Notes under the pieces: generated by a model
Seen by the model: the letters and a program-made list of their open reading frames with translations, nothing else
The model's database searches: none
What the model was told of the DNA's origin: nothing
Origin: an uncultured Verrucomicrobiota bacterium
Lineage (GTDB): Bacteria > Verrucomicrobiota > Verrucomicrobiia > Opitutales > Opitutaceae
NCBI GenBank assembly: GCA_903898675.1
Contig: CAIUGM010000012.1
Coordinates: 1-64,000, forward strand
Length of the DNA stretch: 64,000 nucleotides
Direction of reading: 5' to 3'
In this document: in pieces, positions 1-8,835 of the stretch
Layout: every line of letters starts with the position of its first letter
Position numbering within the stretch: the stretch's first letter is position 1
Program-made: the position numbers and the translations under genes

Positions 1-477
1 CCCTGCGGCTACCTCGGCGACGCCAAGCACGAATGCCGTTGCGCCCCCTCTCAGATCCAGCGCTACCGCGCCCGGATCAGCGGCCCGCTGCTGGACCGCA
101 TTGACCTCCATATCGAGGCGCCGGCGCTCTCCATCGCGGAGCTGCGCAACGACCAGGCCGGGGAATCCTCCACGGTGATCCGCTCGCGCATCGAGCAGGC
201 CCGCGCCCGGCAGCGGGTCCGCTTCCAGGGCAGTCCGGTCAACGCCAACGCGCGGATGTCCCCGCTCCAGTTGAGGAAATACTGCACGCTCGACCCCCGG
301 CTCGGTGACTTGCTCCAGCAGGCGATGGAGCAACTCTCCCTTTCCGCCCGCGCCTATGACCGCATCCTGAAGGTGGCCCGCACGATCGCCGACCTGGCGG
401 ACGCGAGCCGCATCGAGTCGCCGCACCTCCTCGAGGCCATTCAGTACCGCAGCCTCGACCGGAATGTTTTCTACTGA
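1..477 (+). CDS. comM: YifB/ComM-family Mg-chelatase-like AAA ATPase, C-terminal part
   Basis: The reading frame is open from base 1, so the gene is cut by the window edge; 158 residues remain. The visible part starts in a Cys-containing stretch ([14 protein letters not shown]), followed by [14 protein letters not shown], the arginine-finger and sensor region of ComM/YifB ATPases, and then the C-terminal helical Mg_chelatase_C domain with [19 protein letters not shown]. In characterised bacteria ComM is a hexameric branch-migration helicase that helps integrate incoming DNA in natural transformation. The ATP-binding half lies outside the window, so its integrity cannot be judged. The family assignment is firm. 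Confidence 0.9.
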   Translation, partial: PCGYLGDAKHECRCAPSQIQRYRARISGPLLDRIDLHIEAPALSIAELRNDQAGESSTVIRSRIEQARARQRVRFQGSPVNANARMSPLQLRKYCTLDPRLGDLLQQAMEQLSLSARAYDRILKVARTIADLADASRIESPHLLEAIQYRSLDRNVFY

Positions 478-486
478 GGGTCCGCG

Positions 487-702
487 CTACCGTCGCGTGA
501 AAGCGGTCGAGTCGGCCAACTGCCGCATGTCGGCCGCCTCGGCCCGCAGCTGGGCCGGCGACTTGTACTCGAGTCCGGCCCGTTCGAAGGCCTGCCGGTC
601 ATCCATTTCCTTCTTCCACTCCGCGTAGGTCATAGGGACGGACGCACAACCCGCGATAAACGGACAAAGCAAAACGAAAAGGAAAAGCAAACGCACCTTC
701 AT
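487..702 (-). CDS. small putative lipoprotein
   Basis: A 71-residue product starting MKVRLLFLFVLLCPFIAGCA: charged N-terminus, hydrophobic core and a lipobox (IAGC) at residues 16-19, so it is probably lipid-anchored after signal peptidase II cleavage. The mature part has a YAEWKKEMDDRQAFERAGLEY stretch, charged and probably helical. An in-frame ATG 42 bases upstream would put 14 Arg/Pro-rich residues before the signal peptide, so the inner ATG is preferred. It converges with comM. I do not recognise a family and assign no function. Confidence 0.6.
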   Translation of the reverse strand: MKVRLLFLFVLLCPFIAGCASVPMTYAEWKKEMDDRQAFERAGLEYKSPAQLRAEAADMRQLADSTAFTRR

Positions 703-1045
703 GGGCCGCACAGGGCAATAGCGGCCCCGGGCGAAACAGGGCAAGCCAGCAATCTTCGACCAAACCGGGGCCGCACCGGGGCCGATTTGTTACAGACCTG
801 TAAACTCCGGCCGGAATCCCAACGGAATTGAACGGATCGCAGACGCCTGCGTCTGTCTCGTTGTAGTTCAAGGTTTGCTTGGTGTTAGGCTAGAAGGGCC
901 GTCTAGGGTAGACGGCCCTTCTTCGTGTCCGGAGGCCGGACCCGTTCGCCAGGGCTCGCCGGCCCGCAGGCCGATGGCGGGAAAGATGGGGTCTGACGAA
1001 TTATCTCCCCTCCCGTCACGGCTTCATCCATACGAAACCCCTTCG
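703..1045. other. 343-bp gene-free gap with three palindromes
   Basis: The gap lies between two divergent genes. It holds TTACAG-AC-CTGTAA at 790-803 (operator-like), CAGACG-CCTG-CGTCTG at 840-855, and a perfect 13-bp stem with a 5-nt loop at 892-922. No convincing ORF is present: the frame of the downstream gene is open from 875, but the peptide before 1046 is Arg/Pro-rich and unlike a protein. The last two hairpins could form a short structured transcript. Neither side of the 892-922 stem has a long T-run. Confidence 0.5.
892..922. repeat. perfect 13-bp inverted repeat (hairpin)
   Basis: The arms AGAAGGGCCGTCT (892-904) and AGACGGCCCTTCT (910-922) enclose a 5-nt loop AGGGT. The stem is strong and GC-rich, but the bases after it on the plus strand (TCGTG) are only weakly T-rich. 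It lies 124 bp before the DUF6172 gene. It could be the end of a small RNA or a processing site. Confidence 0.6.
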
Positions 1046-1402
1046 ATGAAAAAGACCTTCCAACTCAAGGAGCCCGGCCAGGCCGACCAGCGGGTGCTTG
1101 ATGCCATCAAGCACGAGGTGCGGAAATACGTGAAGCGCGAACGCCGCAAGCCGCTCACAACGGGCGTGGATTTCTGGGACTTCGACTGCAAGGTCGGCGC
1201 GAACCAGGCCGAGGCGGCGGTCAAGCACCCGGCGGAAGTCGCCGCCGCCATCGATGCGGTGGCTGCGGCTGAGGGGGCGACGACCGTCTATGTGGAAATC
1301 ATGGCAAAGCCCGGGCATCGCCTGAAAAAAGCGGTCGCAACGCCGGTCGAACCCGAGGCGACTGTTAGTTTGGAGTCAGGGGACGTTGCTCCATCTGATT
1401 GA
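1046..1402 (+). CDS. DUF6172 family protein
   Basis: A 118-residue protein starting MKKTFQLKEPGQADQRVLDA. The core KHEVRKYVKRERRKPL followed by VDFWDFDCKVG, and the later YVEIMAKPGHR, are the conserved blocks I associate with DUF6172, a small family of unknown function. A basic helix (residues 24-36) and a mixed alpha/beta core are apparent, with no signal peptide or membrane segment. The ATG at 1046 is chosen because the family motif begins immediately after it. The stop codon abuts a CACAGAGG repeat that starts at 1403. Confidence 0.75.
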   Translation: MKKTFQLKEPGQADQRVLDAIKHEVRKYVKRERRKPLTTGVDFWDFDCKVGANQAEAAVKHPAEVAAAIDAVAAAEGATTVYVEIMAKPGHRLKKAVATPVEPEATVSLESGDVAPSD

Positions 1403-1453
1403 ACCACAGAGGCCAGGAAACACCGAGGGCCGAGGTTCAAACCTTCTGTGAGC
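1403..1453. repeat. degenerate CACAGAGG-type element
   Basis: Directly after the TGA of the preceding gene the sequence reads ACCACAGAGG, CCAGGAAA, CACCGAGGG: three tandem CAC/CAG-purine units. A remnant of the opposite arm (CTTCTGTG) lies at about 1443-1450. It has the same layout as the better-preserved element at 8292-8415 and appears to be a decayed copy without an internal gene. Confidence 0.4.
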
Positions 1454-1483
1454 CATCAACCGCCGCCTTGGAAAGCGGAGAGT

Positions 1484-2137
1484 TCAATTCAGCCGGAATC
1501 CCAAGGCCTCGAGTTCGTTCATGTTGAACGGCGCACTCTCCAGGACTTCCTGCAATTTGGCGAGGGCCCCGGCCATGTCCGGCGCATCGAACAGCGCCGC
1601 GCCGTCGTCGTTATCGTGTAAATGCACCGCCCAGGGACTGGTCGCGGCGTCGGCCGTCACCTGAAAGGCCGAGCCATAGAGGTAGTTGCCCGGCAGCCCC
1701 GGATGCGGCCCCGTGCCCGGCACGAGGAAGAGCGTGTGGACCGGATCGTGAATCGCCACGATGCCCTGCTTGGCGCGATGATGGGCGACGCGGCCGGCAA
1801 CACTCAGGCGATGGCCTTCCGCCCGGACGCGGCGATCGGCCGGGAGCGACTGGACGTAGCGGCTGAAGATGCTGGCGTTGGACTCGAGGGCCTCCGCCGC
1901 AATCTGGCCGGCGATGAGCGCCGGGAGATTTTCCGCATGGAACGAAGGCAGCCGGGCCAGCGAGCGCGCGGTGACATGCCCCGACTTGTGATCGGCATCG
2001 GCATAGGCCTGATGTGAGGCATAAAGCCGCTTGATGGCATCCTGGTAGGAAGGGGTGACAGGCACGGCTCCGATGGGGCTGTGCTCGATCATGTCCAGCA
2101 CGGTCTGGTCGAATTGTGCGTTGGGGTCAGGGGTCAT
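1484..2137 (-). CDS. conserved hypothetical protein, 217 aa
   Basis: A soluble 217-residue protein with normal composition, no signal peptide and no transmembrane segment. The N-terminal half is helical (IKRLYASHQAYADADHK). The C-terminal half contains HDPVHTLFLVPGTGPHPGLP and WAVHLHDNDDGAALFDAPDM, which look like a beta-rich fold with several His residues. I do not recognise the family. A short overlapping plus-strand frame (1622-2017) is Arg/Gly-rich and is taken as a shadow. The gene starts 49 bp upstream of the next minus-strand gene's stop. Confidence 0.7.
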   Translation of the reverse strand: MTPDPNAQFDQTVLDMIEHSPIGAVPVTPSYQDAIKRLYASHQAYADADHKSGHVTARSLARLPSFHAENLPALIAGQIAAEALESNASIFSRYVQSLPADRRVRAEGHRLSVAGRVAHHRAKQGIVAIHDPVHTLFLVPGTGPHPGLPGNYLYGSAFQVTADAATSPWAVHLHDNDDGAALFDAPDMAGALAKLQEVLESAPFNMNELEALGFRLN

Positions 2138-2186
2138 GAATGAGGTCTAGCGGAGGCGGACGGACAACACGAGGCCGATCTCGCAA

Positions 2187-3470
2187 TCAGGTCGACTGAG
2201 GCGACCTTATGGATGACTGAAGCCCGCCCGTCCGCGGGCTAAGTGCGTAACAATCACTTCTTCTTGTCGTCGTCGGAGCGACCACCCTTGTCGTCCCCGC
2301 GGTCATCCTTGACCGGCGGTGGCGGCGGGGGCTGCCGCGGCGGGGGCGCCGGCTGACGGGCGGGAGCCGCGGCGGGAGGCCGGGGCGGATTGACGGCGCC
2401 ATCGCGGGACTCGCGGCCACGATTGTCCGGCGCACCGCGGTCAGGTTGAGGCAGAGGCTGGCGGCCGGGCATGGTTGCGGCTGGGCCGCCCGCGGCGGCG
2501 GCACGGACTGCGCGCCCGCCTGGGGCACCACGACGGGAGGAAGGTCAGAGCGGCGATTGGGCGGCGGGGTTTGCTCGCGATTAGCCGGCGGGCGATCCGG
2601 ACCATTGCGCCGCGGATCGTTCGGGTGCGCCGAACCGTTGGGAAAAGGCGATGGCCGCTGGATGTCCGGTCGCGGCGTGTTGGGCCGGTTGGCCGGGGGC
2701 CGCGGGGCATTCGGCTGCGGCTTCCAGGGATGCCGGTCCGGTTCGTGTTGGTAGCCCGGGCCGCCGGGAAAGGAAGGATGCCGCCAGTCACGATGGTCGC
2801 GCCAGTAACGCTCCCGATCCCGCGGGTCGATCGACCAGACGCGCCGATGCTGCCAGTCTAGATCGTAGCCGAGCCAGAAGCCCGTGGGATACCCCAACCC
2901 AAAACTCAGGTAGGAATCGGAGTAATATCCCGGCCGGCTGACATACACGACCTCCGGGTCGTAATCCGGGACATAGATCACATCAGGCTGGGCCGGCATG
3001 ATGCTGATGTATCCGTCGTCGATGATCACCTCTTGTTGCGGCGTATTGGTCAGGGAACCGGCAGCCCGGGCCTGGGCCCGCAGGCGCTGGATCGAGTTCA
3101 TCACCTCCGCGGGTTCCTGGACGAAGGCTTCACCAACCGACTTGGTCCAGGTGAGGTTGCGATCCATCCATTTCACGATGTCGGGATAATGGGCCAGCGC
3201 CTTGAGGCTGTCGTCCCACGGCTGGTCATCCGTGTCAGCGGGATCGCCGCCGTCCTGCAGGTAGCGCGCGGCCAGGACGACATCGGACGGGTCCGTGGCG
3301 GACGGCAGGATCAGCGCGATGAGTGCGTCGGGATATAAGGCGATCGGCCCGAGAGCCTGGTCGAGTTCCTGGGGCGAAGGCGGAGGTGCGTCAGGCGCCG
3401 CCGGCTGGGCCAGGAGGGGTCCGGCAATCAGCATAGTCAGGGCAAACAGGCGGCAAAGCTGAGGTTTCAT
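2187..3470 (-). CDS. DUF3300 domain protein with probable 3' frameshift
   Basis: The ORF encodes 427 residues. It has a signal peptide (residues 1-22), then the DUF3300 domain at about 30-190 (LGPIALYPDALIALILPSAT, DIVKWMDRNLTW, VIYVPDYDPEVVYVSRP), then a long Pro/Arg/Asn-rich tail. From about residue 334 the frame turns into Arg/Ser/Cys-rich sequence. The alternative frame continues the natural low-complexity tail (MPGRQPLPQPDRGAPDN ... GGRSDDDKKK) and stops at 2254, just before the stem-loop at 2221-2240. One missing base near 2470-2475 explains this. It may be a true mutation or an assembly indel. The protein is probably exported to the periplasm; its role is unknown. Confidence 0.8.
   Translation of the reverse strand: MKPQLCRLFALTMLIAGPLLAQPAAPDAPPPSPQELDQALGPIALYPDALIALILPSATDPSDVVLAARYLQDGGDPADTDDQPWDDSLKALAHYPDIVKWMDRNLTWTKSVGEAFVQEPAEVMNSIQRLRAQARAAGSLTNTPQQEVIIDDGYISIMPAQPDVIYVPDYDPEVVYVSRPGYYSDSYLSFGLGYPTGFWLGYDLDWQHRRVWSIDPRDRERYWRDHRDWRHPSFPGGPGYQHEPDRHPWKPQPNAPRPPANRPNTPRPDIQRPSPFPNGSAHPNDPRRNGPDRPPANREQTPPPNRRSDLPPVVVPQAGAQSVPPPRAAQPQPCPAASLCLNLTAVRRTIVAASPAMAPSIRPGLPPRLPPVSRRPRRGSPRRHRRSRMTAGTTRVVAPTTTRRSDCYALSPRTGGLQSSIRSPQST
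2221..2240 (-). terminator. stem-loop after the DUF3300 gene
   Basis: The arms AGCCCGC and GCGGGCT enclose a 6-nt loop. On the minus strand the stem follows 14 bases after the alternative (probably original) stop codon at 2254. It lacks a clean T-run, so it could equally be a dispersed palindrome used as a transcript end. Confidence 0.4.
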
Positions 3471-3649
3471 GGTTAAATCGCCGGAATTGGGCTCCTTATT
3501 GGACTCCTGATCCGGTCTTCGGTGCCGCCAAATCGGCTCGGGTTGGCTCCGGAAACGGGAGGTTCAGTCTCCGAAACTGCGAGTTGGCCTCCATCATCGA
3601 ATAAACTTTTTCCCTCGCTTTTAGGCCGTTTCCTCGCGGCATTCGCACC

Positions 3650-4954
<1,305 letters not shown>

Positions 4955-5055
4955 GCCGGAAACCAAGACCGCCGAAATTTCCTGGCACGGTCCCGTCCAG
5001 CGACTCCCCGTTGGCGTGAACGGGCTTGGCTCCTTCAGCCCGCAGCTGTTTTCCC

Positions 5056-5937
5056 ATGACTTCCATCGACACCATCCTGACCCACCCCGGCGGCGCACAT
5101 AAGGACGAGTTCCTCGCGTGCAGCGTGCTGCTGGCCCTCCATCCCGTGCCGGTGGTGCGGCGGGAGCCAACGCCCGACGACCTGGCAAGTCCGGCGACCT
5201 GTGTCGTGGATGTCGGACACCTGCACGAGCCCGCGCGCCACAACTTCGACCATCATCAGCTGCCCAAGGATCACCCGCCGACCTGTTCGCTCTCGCTGGT
5301 CCTGCAGCATCTCGGCCTGTACGAGGACGCGCGCCAGTTTTGCGACTGGCTGGAAGCGACCGAGTGGTTCGACTGCCGCGGGCTCGTGGCGACCGCCCAC
5401 TGGCTCGGGGCGGATCCGGCGACCGTGAGCAAGCTGATCTCCCCCATCGACAGCACCCTCCTGCGCCGCTTCGCGCTGGCCAGGCGGATCGCCCCGGGCG
5501 ACCCGCTCTGGGAAGTGATGCGGATGATCGGCGAGGATCTGCTCGGCTATGTGAAATCGATGCGGAGCCGGCTGGATTTCATCGGCCAGCACGCCGAGAT
5601 CTGGGACATGGAAATCGGGGGCGGACCCGCCAAGATCATTTTTATTCCCCGCACGGAGCCTCTGCCCGAGGAACCATCCATGGGCCTCGACCAGTTCATC
5701 GAAAGCCGCGGGCTGGTCAGCCAGGTTATCGGCACGGTTTATCCGGACCGGCGCAGCACCGGCTATGGCCTCTCACGCTTCCGCGACAACAGCCGGCTCG
5801 ATTTCACCCGGCTCGCCGGCCAGCCCGGGGTGCACTTCACCCACGCCCGCGGCTTTGTGGCGAAGACGTCGGTCGCCGAGGTGGAACAACTGAAGCAGCT
5901 GATGATTCAGGCGGGGACGAATTCCGCCGTCAGCTGA
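5056..5937 (+). CDS. MYG1 family (UPF0160) DHH-like metal-dependent hydrolase
   Basis: A 293-residue protein with THPGGAHKDEFLACSVLL near the N-terminus and HNFDHHQ at about residue 60, the metal-binding signatures of MYG1, a relative of DHH phosphoesterases. Eukaryotic MYG1 is a 3'-5' RNA exonuclease; bacterial members are mostly uncharacterised. The ATG at 5056 (MTSIDTILTHPGG) is preferred over one 30 bases upstream because the family motif starts right after it. The gene converges with the FKBP gene across a palindromic intergenic repeat. Confidence 0.88.
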   Translation: MTSIDTILTHPGGAHKDEFLACSVLLALHPVPVVRREPTPDDLASPATCVVDVGHLHEPARHNFDHHQLPKDHPPTCSLSLVLQHLGLYEDARQFCDWLEATEWFDCRGLVATAHWLGADPATVSKLISPIDSTLLRRFALARRIAPGDPLWEVMRMIGEDLLGYVKSMRSRLDFIGQHAEIWDMEIGGGPAKIIFIPRTEPLPEEPSMGLDQFIESRGLVSQVIGTVYPDRRSTGYGLSRFRDNSRLDFTRLAGQPGVHFTHARGFVAKTSVAEVEQLKQLMIQAGTNSAVS

Positions 5938-5987
5938 CGGGACAAACCGGTCGATCCACGGGTTGTTCAATTCTCACTGGTCGGCGC

Positions 5988-6042
5988 TCATGGTTCATTT
6001 CATCGGCCCGATGAACAGTGAACGATGAGAAATGAACCATGA
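5988..6042. repeat. palindromic element between convergent genes
   Basis: The left arm TCATGGTTCATTTCATCG (5988-6005) pairs with CGATGAGAAATGAACCATGA (6023-6042), apart from a 2-base bulge. It is clearly more AT-rich than its surroundings and sits between the ends of the MYG1 and FKBP genes. It could act as a two-way transcript end or be a dispersed repeat. Confidence 0.6.
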
Positions 6043-6057
6043 CCCGGGTTCACCGGC

Positions 6058-6390
6058 TCACGCGATACCCAGCAGCTCGACCTCGAAGACGAGGGTGGCA
6101 TTGGGCGGGATGGCGCCGGGATAGCCGGAGCGGCCGTACGCTAGCTCGGGCGGCAGCGTCAGCTTCACCTTGTCGCCGATCTTCATCGTCGCAACCCCGA
6201 GATCCCAGCCGGCGATCACCTGCCCGGCGCCCAGGACAAAAACAAATGGCTCGTCGCGATCGACCGAGCTGTCGAATTTCTTTCCGTCGGTGAACCAGCC
6301 CGTGTAATGAACGGTAACCGCCTCGCCCTTGTTCGGGGTGCGCCCGGTGCCGGCCTTGAGTGACTCGATTTTGATTTCGGGGGTAGCCAT
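6058..6390 (-). CDS. FKBP-type peptidyl-prolyl cis-trans isomerase
   Basis: A 110-residue single-domain FKBP without signal peptide, so probably cytoplasmic. Visible family motifs are [18 protein letters not shown], the [20 protein letters not shown] core and [25 protein letters not shown] at the C-terminus. It should catalyse proline isomerisation in folding proteins. The start at 6390 ([11 protein letters not shown]) fits the normal length for minimal FKBPs; an upstream ATG would add 21 atypical residues. Confidence 0.92.
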   Translation of the reverse strand: MATPEIKIESLKAGTGRTPNKGEAVTVHYTGWFTDGKKFDSSVDRDEPFVFVLGAGQVIAGWDLGVATMKIGDKVKLTLPPELAYGRSGYPGAIPPNATLVFEVELLGIA

Positions 6391-6535
6391 GCGCGCACCA
6401 TGATTACCGCACCCAATCGGGTCAAGGCACCAACGCCGAGACGCCCCGCGCACCCGCTAAATCCCATTCCAGGCGCGGGCAGTAACTGGCGCATACCTCG
6501 CCGTCTCCCGCTGCGGCTGGGTCGATCCTGAAACC

Positions 6536-6595
6536 TTAGTAGTCTATTAAACTACAAACAGTGCCTGCGCAGTTTGTAGTTTAATAGACTACTAA
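6536..6595. repeat. 24-bp perfect AT-rich inverted repeat
   Basis: The 24-base arms at 6536-6559 and 6572-6595 are perfect reverse complements around a 12-nt loop; the left arm starts TTAGTAGTCTATTAAAC. The element is strikingly AT-rich in GC-rich DNA, and its right arm covers the TAG stop of the methyltransferase-like gene (6592-6594). No T-run follows, so it is not a standard terminator. Confidence 0.85.
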
Positions 6596-7275
6596 CGGGC
6601 AGGCAGTTTATCGCCCACGAAGATCACATACGACGAACTTTTCGACGTCGCATGCAGCCGGGCCGGCACGACCTCGACCTTGAAGCCCGACTGGGCGAAA
6701 CGCCGGGCAAAGGCCCGGTCGGGGCCGGCCGACCAGATCGCCACCCGCCCCGCGGGTTTGAGCGCACTGAGCAGCCGCTGCAGGCCGCGATTATCGTAGA
6801 GCCGGGTATTGCCCGGCAGCACCATCGCGGCCGGGCCGTTGTCCACATCGAGCAGAATGGCGTCGTAAGGCTCGCGCGCGGCCCGGGCCAGCACCACGCC
6901 GACATCCTCCACCAGGATTTTCACCCGCGAATCCTTGAGCAGGGCGCCGTTCAGTCCGGCCAGGTGCGTGCGGTTCCACTCCACGACCTCGGGCATCAGC
7001 TCGGCGACATGTACCACGGCGCGCGCGCCGGTTTTCTCCAGGACCCGCTTCAGGGTAAAACCCAGGCCGAGTCCACCAATCAGGATGCGCGGGACGGCCC
7101 CGAGGGCGAGGGACGCCACCGCCAGGTCACCCAGGACCAGCTCGGAGGCCGCGGTCATCGAGTGCATCAGGTCGCGTCCGTCGAGGCGGATGCAGAAGCT
7201 GCCGTCGTGGGAGTGCAGCGTCAGGCGGGCGCCATCGGGCATGCGGGTCTCGGCGAGTTTGAGATTGGGCTTCAT
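6592..7275 (-). CDS. spermidine synthase-like class I methyltransferase-fold protein
   Basis: A 227-residue protein with a Rossmann nucleotide-binding loop (RILIGGLGLGFTLKRVLE), then VAELMPEVVEWNRTHLAG with the acidic residue that usually contacts the ribose, and YDAILLDVDNGP as the motif-post-I strand. This is the spermidine/spermine synthase-like architecture, but the N-terminal beta domain is short and the substrate cannot be read from sequence. The start at 7275 (MKPNLKLAETRMPDG) is preferred; the longer version runs into the 7294-7425 repeat. Its stop codon lies in the AT-rich palindrome. Confidence 0.75.
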   Translation of the reverse strand: MKPNLKLAETRMPDGARLTLHSHDGSFCIRLDGRDLMHSMTAASELVLGDLAVASLALGAVPRILIGGLGLGFTLKRVLEKTGARAVVHVAELMPEVVEWNRTHLAGLNGALLKDSRVKILVEDVGVVLARAAREPYDAILLDVDNGPAAMVLPGNTRLYDNRGLQRLLSALKPAGRVAIWSAGPDRAFARRFAQSGFKVEVVPARLHATSKSSSYVIFVGDKLPAR

Positions 7276-7293
7276 GAAAAAAGAGGAACTGAG

Positions 7294-7425
7294 TTGGCCA
7301 CGGATTGCACCGATAGGCACGGATAAAGCATTCCGATTATCGGGCCGGAATGAATCTCATTCCATCTGCGTCCGTTTTGCCTTTTGCTAAAACCATCCGT
7401 ACCCATTCGTGCAATCTGTGGCCAA
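7294..7425. repeat. CACGGAT-type inverted-repeat element, no internal gene
   Basis: The left arm (7294-7324) starts TTGGCCACGGATTGCACC and has three CAC-purine units; the right arm (7395-7425) ends in GTGGCCAA. By eye 26 of 31 arm positions match. The 70-bp interior has no ORF, only a small GGAATGA-type hairpin. It fills the space between the divergent methyltransferase-like gene and trhO. Its architecture matches the elements at 8292, 29339, 42849 and 61295. Confidence 0.65.
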
Positions 7426-7447
7426 CCAGCCTTGATCCGACCATTCC

Positions 7448-8290
7448 GTGGCTTCCTTCATCAATTTCTCCGTCTACAAGTTCACCCCGCTCGGCGACCT
7501 GCCCGCGTTGAAGGATCGCCTGTTCGCCCTGAGCCAGTCCGGCGGGCTGCGCGGCACGATCCTGCTGAGTCCGGAGGGCATCAATCTCTTCGTCGCCGGC
7601 CCGCGCGCACAGGTCGACGCCCTGCTGGCCGAGTTGCACCGCGTGCCCGGTCTCGAGGACCTGGCGCCCAAGGAAAGCGAGAGCGACGAGCAACCGTTCA
7701 ACCGGATGCTGGTGAAGATCAAGAAGGAGATCATCGCGTTTGGCGTGCCCGGCATCGATCCCGCGCGGCGCCCGACGCGCAAGCTCCCGGCGCGCACCTT
7801 GAAGCAGTGGCTCGACGAGGGCCGGGCCGTGACGCTGCTCGACACCCGCAACGACTACGAGGTGCGCATGGGGACGTTCCACGGCGCCCGGCCGGCGGGC
7901 ATCGACAACTTCCGCGATTTTCCCGAGGCCGTGAAACGGCTGCCGCCGGAACTGAAAAAGCAGCCGATCGTCATGTTCTGCACCGGCGGCATCCGCTGTG
8001 AGAAGGCCGGTCCCTTCATGGAGCAGGCCGGATTCGAGCAGGTGCACCAGCTCGACGGCGGCATCCTGAAGTATTTCGAGGAGTGCGGCGGGGCGCATTA
8101 CGACGGGGAATGCTTTGTCTTCGACCGCCGGGTCGGCGTCGACCCGGCGCTGCGGGAGACCAACTCAGTGATCTGCTTCAACTGCCAGATGCCGTTGACC
8201 GAAGCCGAGCAACAAGACCCGCACTATGTGCCGGATGTGACCTGCCCGCATTGCTTTGATGGGAAAAAGGCGAAACCAAGCAGTTTTTGA
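7448..8290 (+). CDS. trhO: oxygen-dependent tRNA uridine(34) hydroxylase TrhO
   Basis: A 280-residue rhodanese-family protein of YceA/TrhO type. An N-terminal acylphosphatase-like domain ([19 protein letters not shown]) precedes a rhodanese domain with [15 protein letters not shown] and the active-site loop [13 protein letters not shown]-terminal CFNCQ ... CPHC pair could bind zinc. TrhO makes 5-hydroxyuridine at tRNA position 34. The start is GTG at 7448; the next residues [11 protein letters not shown] match the usual N-terminus of the family. Inverted-repeat elements flank it on both sides. Confidence 0.9.
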   Translation: MASFINFSVYKFTPLGDLPALKDRLFALSQSGGLRGTILLSPEGINLFVAGPRAQVDALLAELHRVPGLEDLAPKESESDEQPFNRMLVKIKKEIIAFGVPGIDPARRPTRKLPARTLKQWLDEGRAVTLLDTRNDYEVRMGTFHGARPAGIDNFRDFPEAVKRLPPELKKQPIVMFCTGGIRCEKAGPFMEQAGFEQVHQLDGGILKYFEECGGAHYDGECFVFDRRVGVDPALRETNSVICFNCQMPLTEAEQQDPHYVPDVTCPHCFDGKKAKPSSF

Positions 8291-8291
8291 A

Positions 8292-8415
8292 CCACAGAGG
8301 CACGGAGGCACAGAGTTCCGGAGTGCCGAACCAAGCAGTATTCATCGCTGTATGCCGAGTGTTCACTTCCCTCTCGAATTCCGGTGTCTTCACCCTGTGT
8401 CTCTGTGCCTCTGTG
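8292..8415. repeat. CACAGAGG-type inverted-repeat element, no internal gene
   Basis: Starts one base after the TGA of trhO. The left arm (8292-8315) has three 8-nt units CACAGAGG, CACGGAGG, CACAGAG; the right arm (8392-8415) ends in CTCTGTGCCTCTGTGG. About 21 of 24 positions match. The 76-bp interior has no ORF. Confidence 0.7.
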
Positions 8416-8501
8416 GCTAATCCGTTTTCTTAAATCCGCCTCTTTCGCTCTCGCCCACGATATAACTGTCAACCGGCACCATTCGCGGCTATGTTTCCAG
8501 C

Positions 8502-8822
8502 ATGGATATCAAACTGCCGCAGATGCCTTTCAAGTTCAACACGCCGGACGGCCTGATGGAAGTCACGGTCCGGAGCGGCAGCATGCAGGGTAAGATCGAG
8601 GTGCGCGATCTGTACGCCGCCGCCGCCACGTTCATCGACCACGGGCCCAAGGCACTGCAAAGGATCCAGATCACCCCCAACGCCAAGACGCACGGTGACG
8701 TGATGAAGGCGCTGTTGAACGGCTTCAAACTCGACTTCAAGGCGCACGCGAAGGACAGCCTCGACTACCGCGTGCTGGAAGCCCTGAGCACCGCGGAAGG
8801 CGTGGTGGATCTGGACAACTGA
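8502..8822 (+). CDS. hypothetical protein, 106 aa
   Basis: A small soluble protein (MDIKLPQMPFKFNTPDG...) with no signal peptide, membrane segment or known motif. Codon use and composition resemble neighbouring real genes, and the product has a plausible alternation of beta strands and helices (LYAAAATFIDHGPKALQRI). It converges with the membrane-protein gene that ends at 8836. I do not recognise a family. Confidence 0.6.
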   Translation: MDIKLPQMPFKFNTPDGLMEVTVRSGSMQGKIEVRDLYAAAATFIDHGPKALQRIQITPNAKTHGDVMKALLNGFKLDFKAHAKDSLDYRVLEALSTAEGVVDLDN

Positions 8823-8835
8823 GCGGCCGCCTGAC

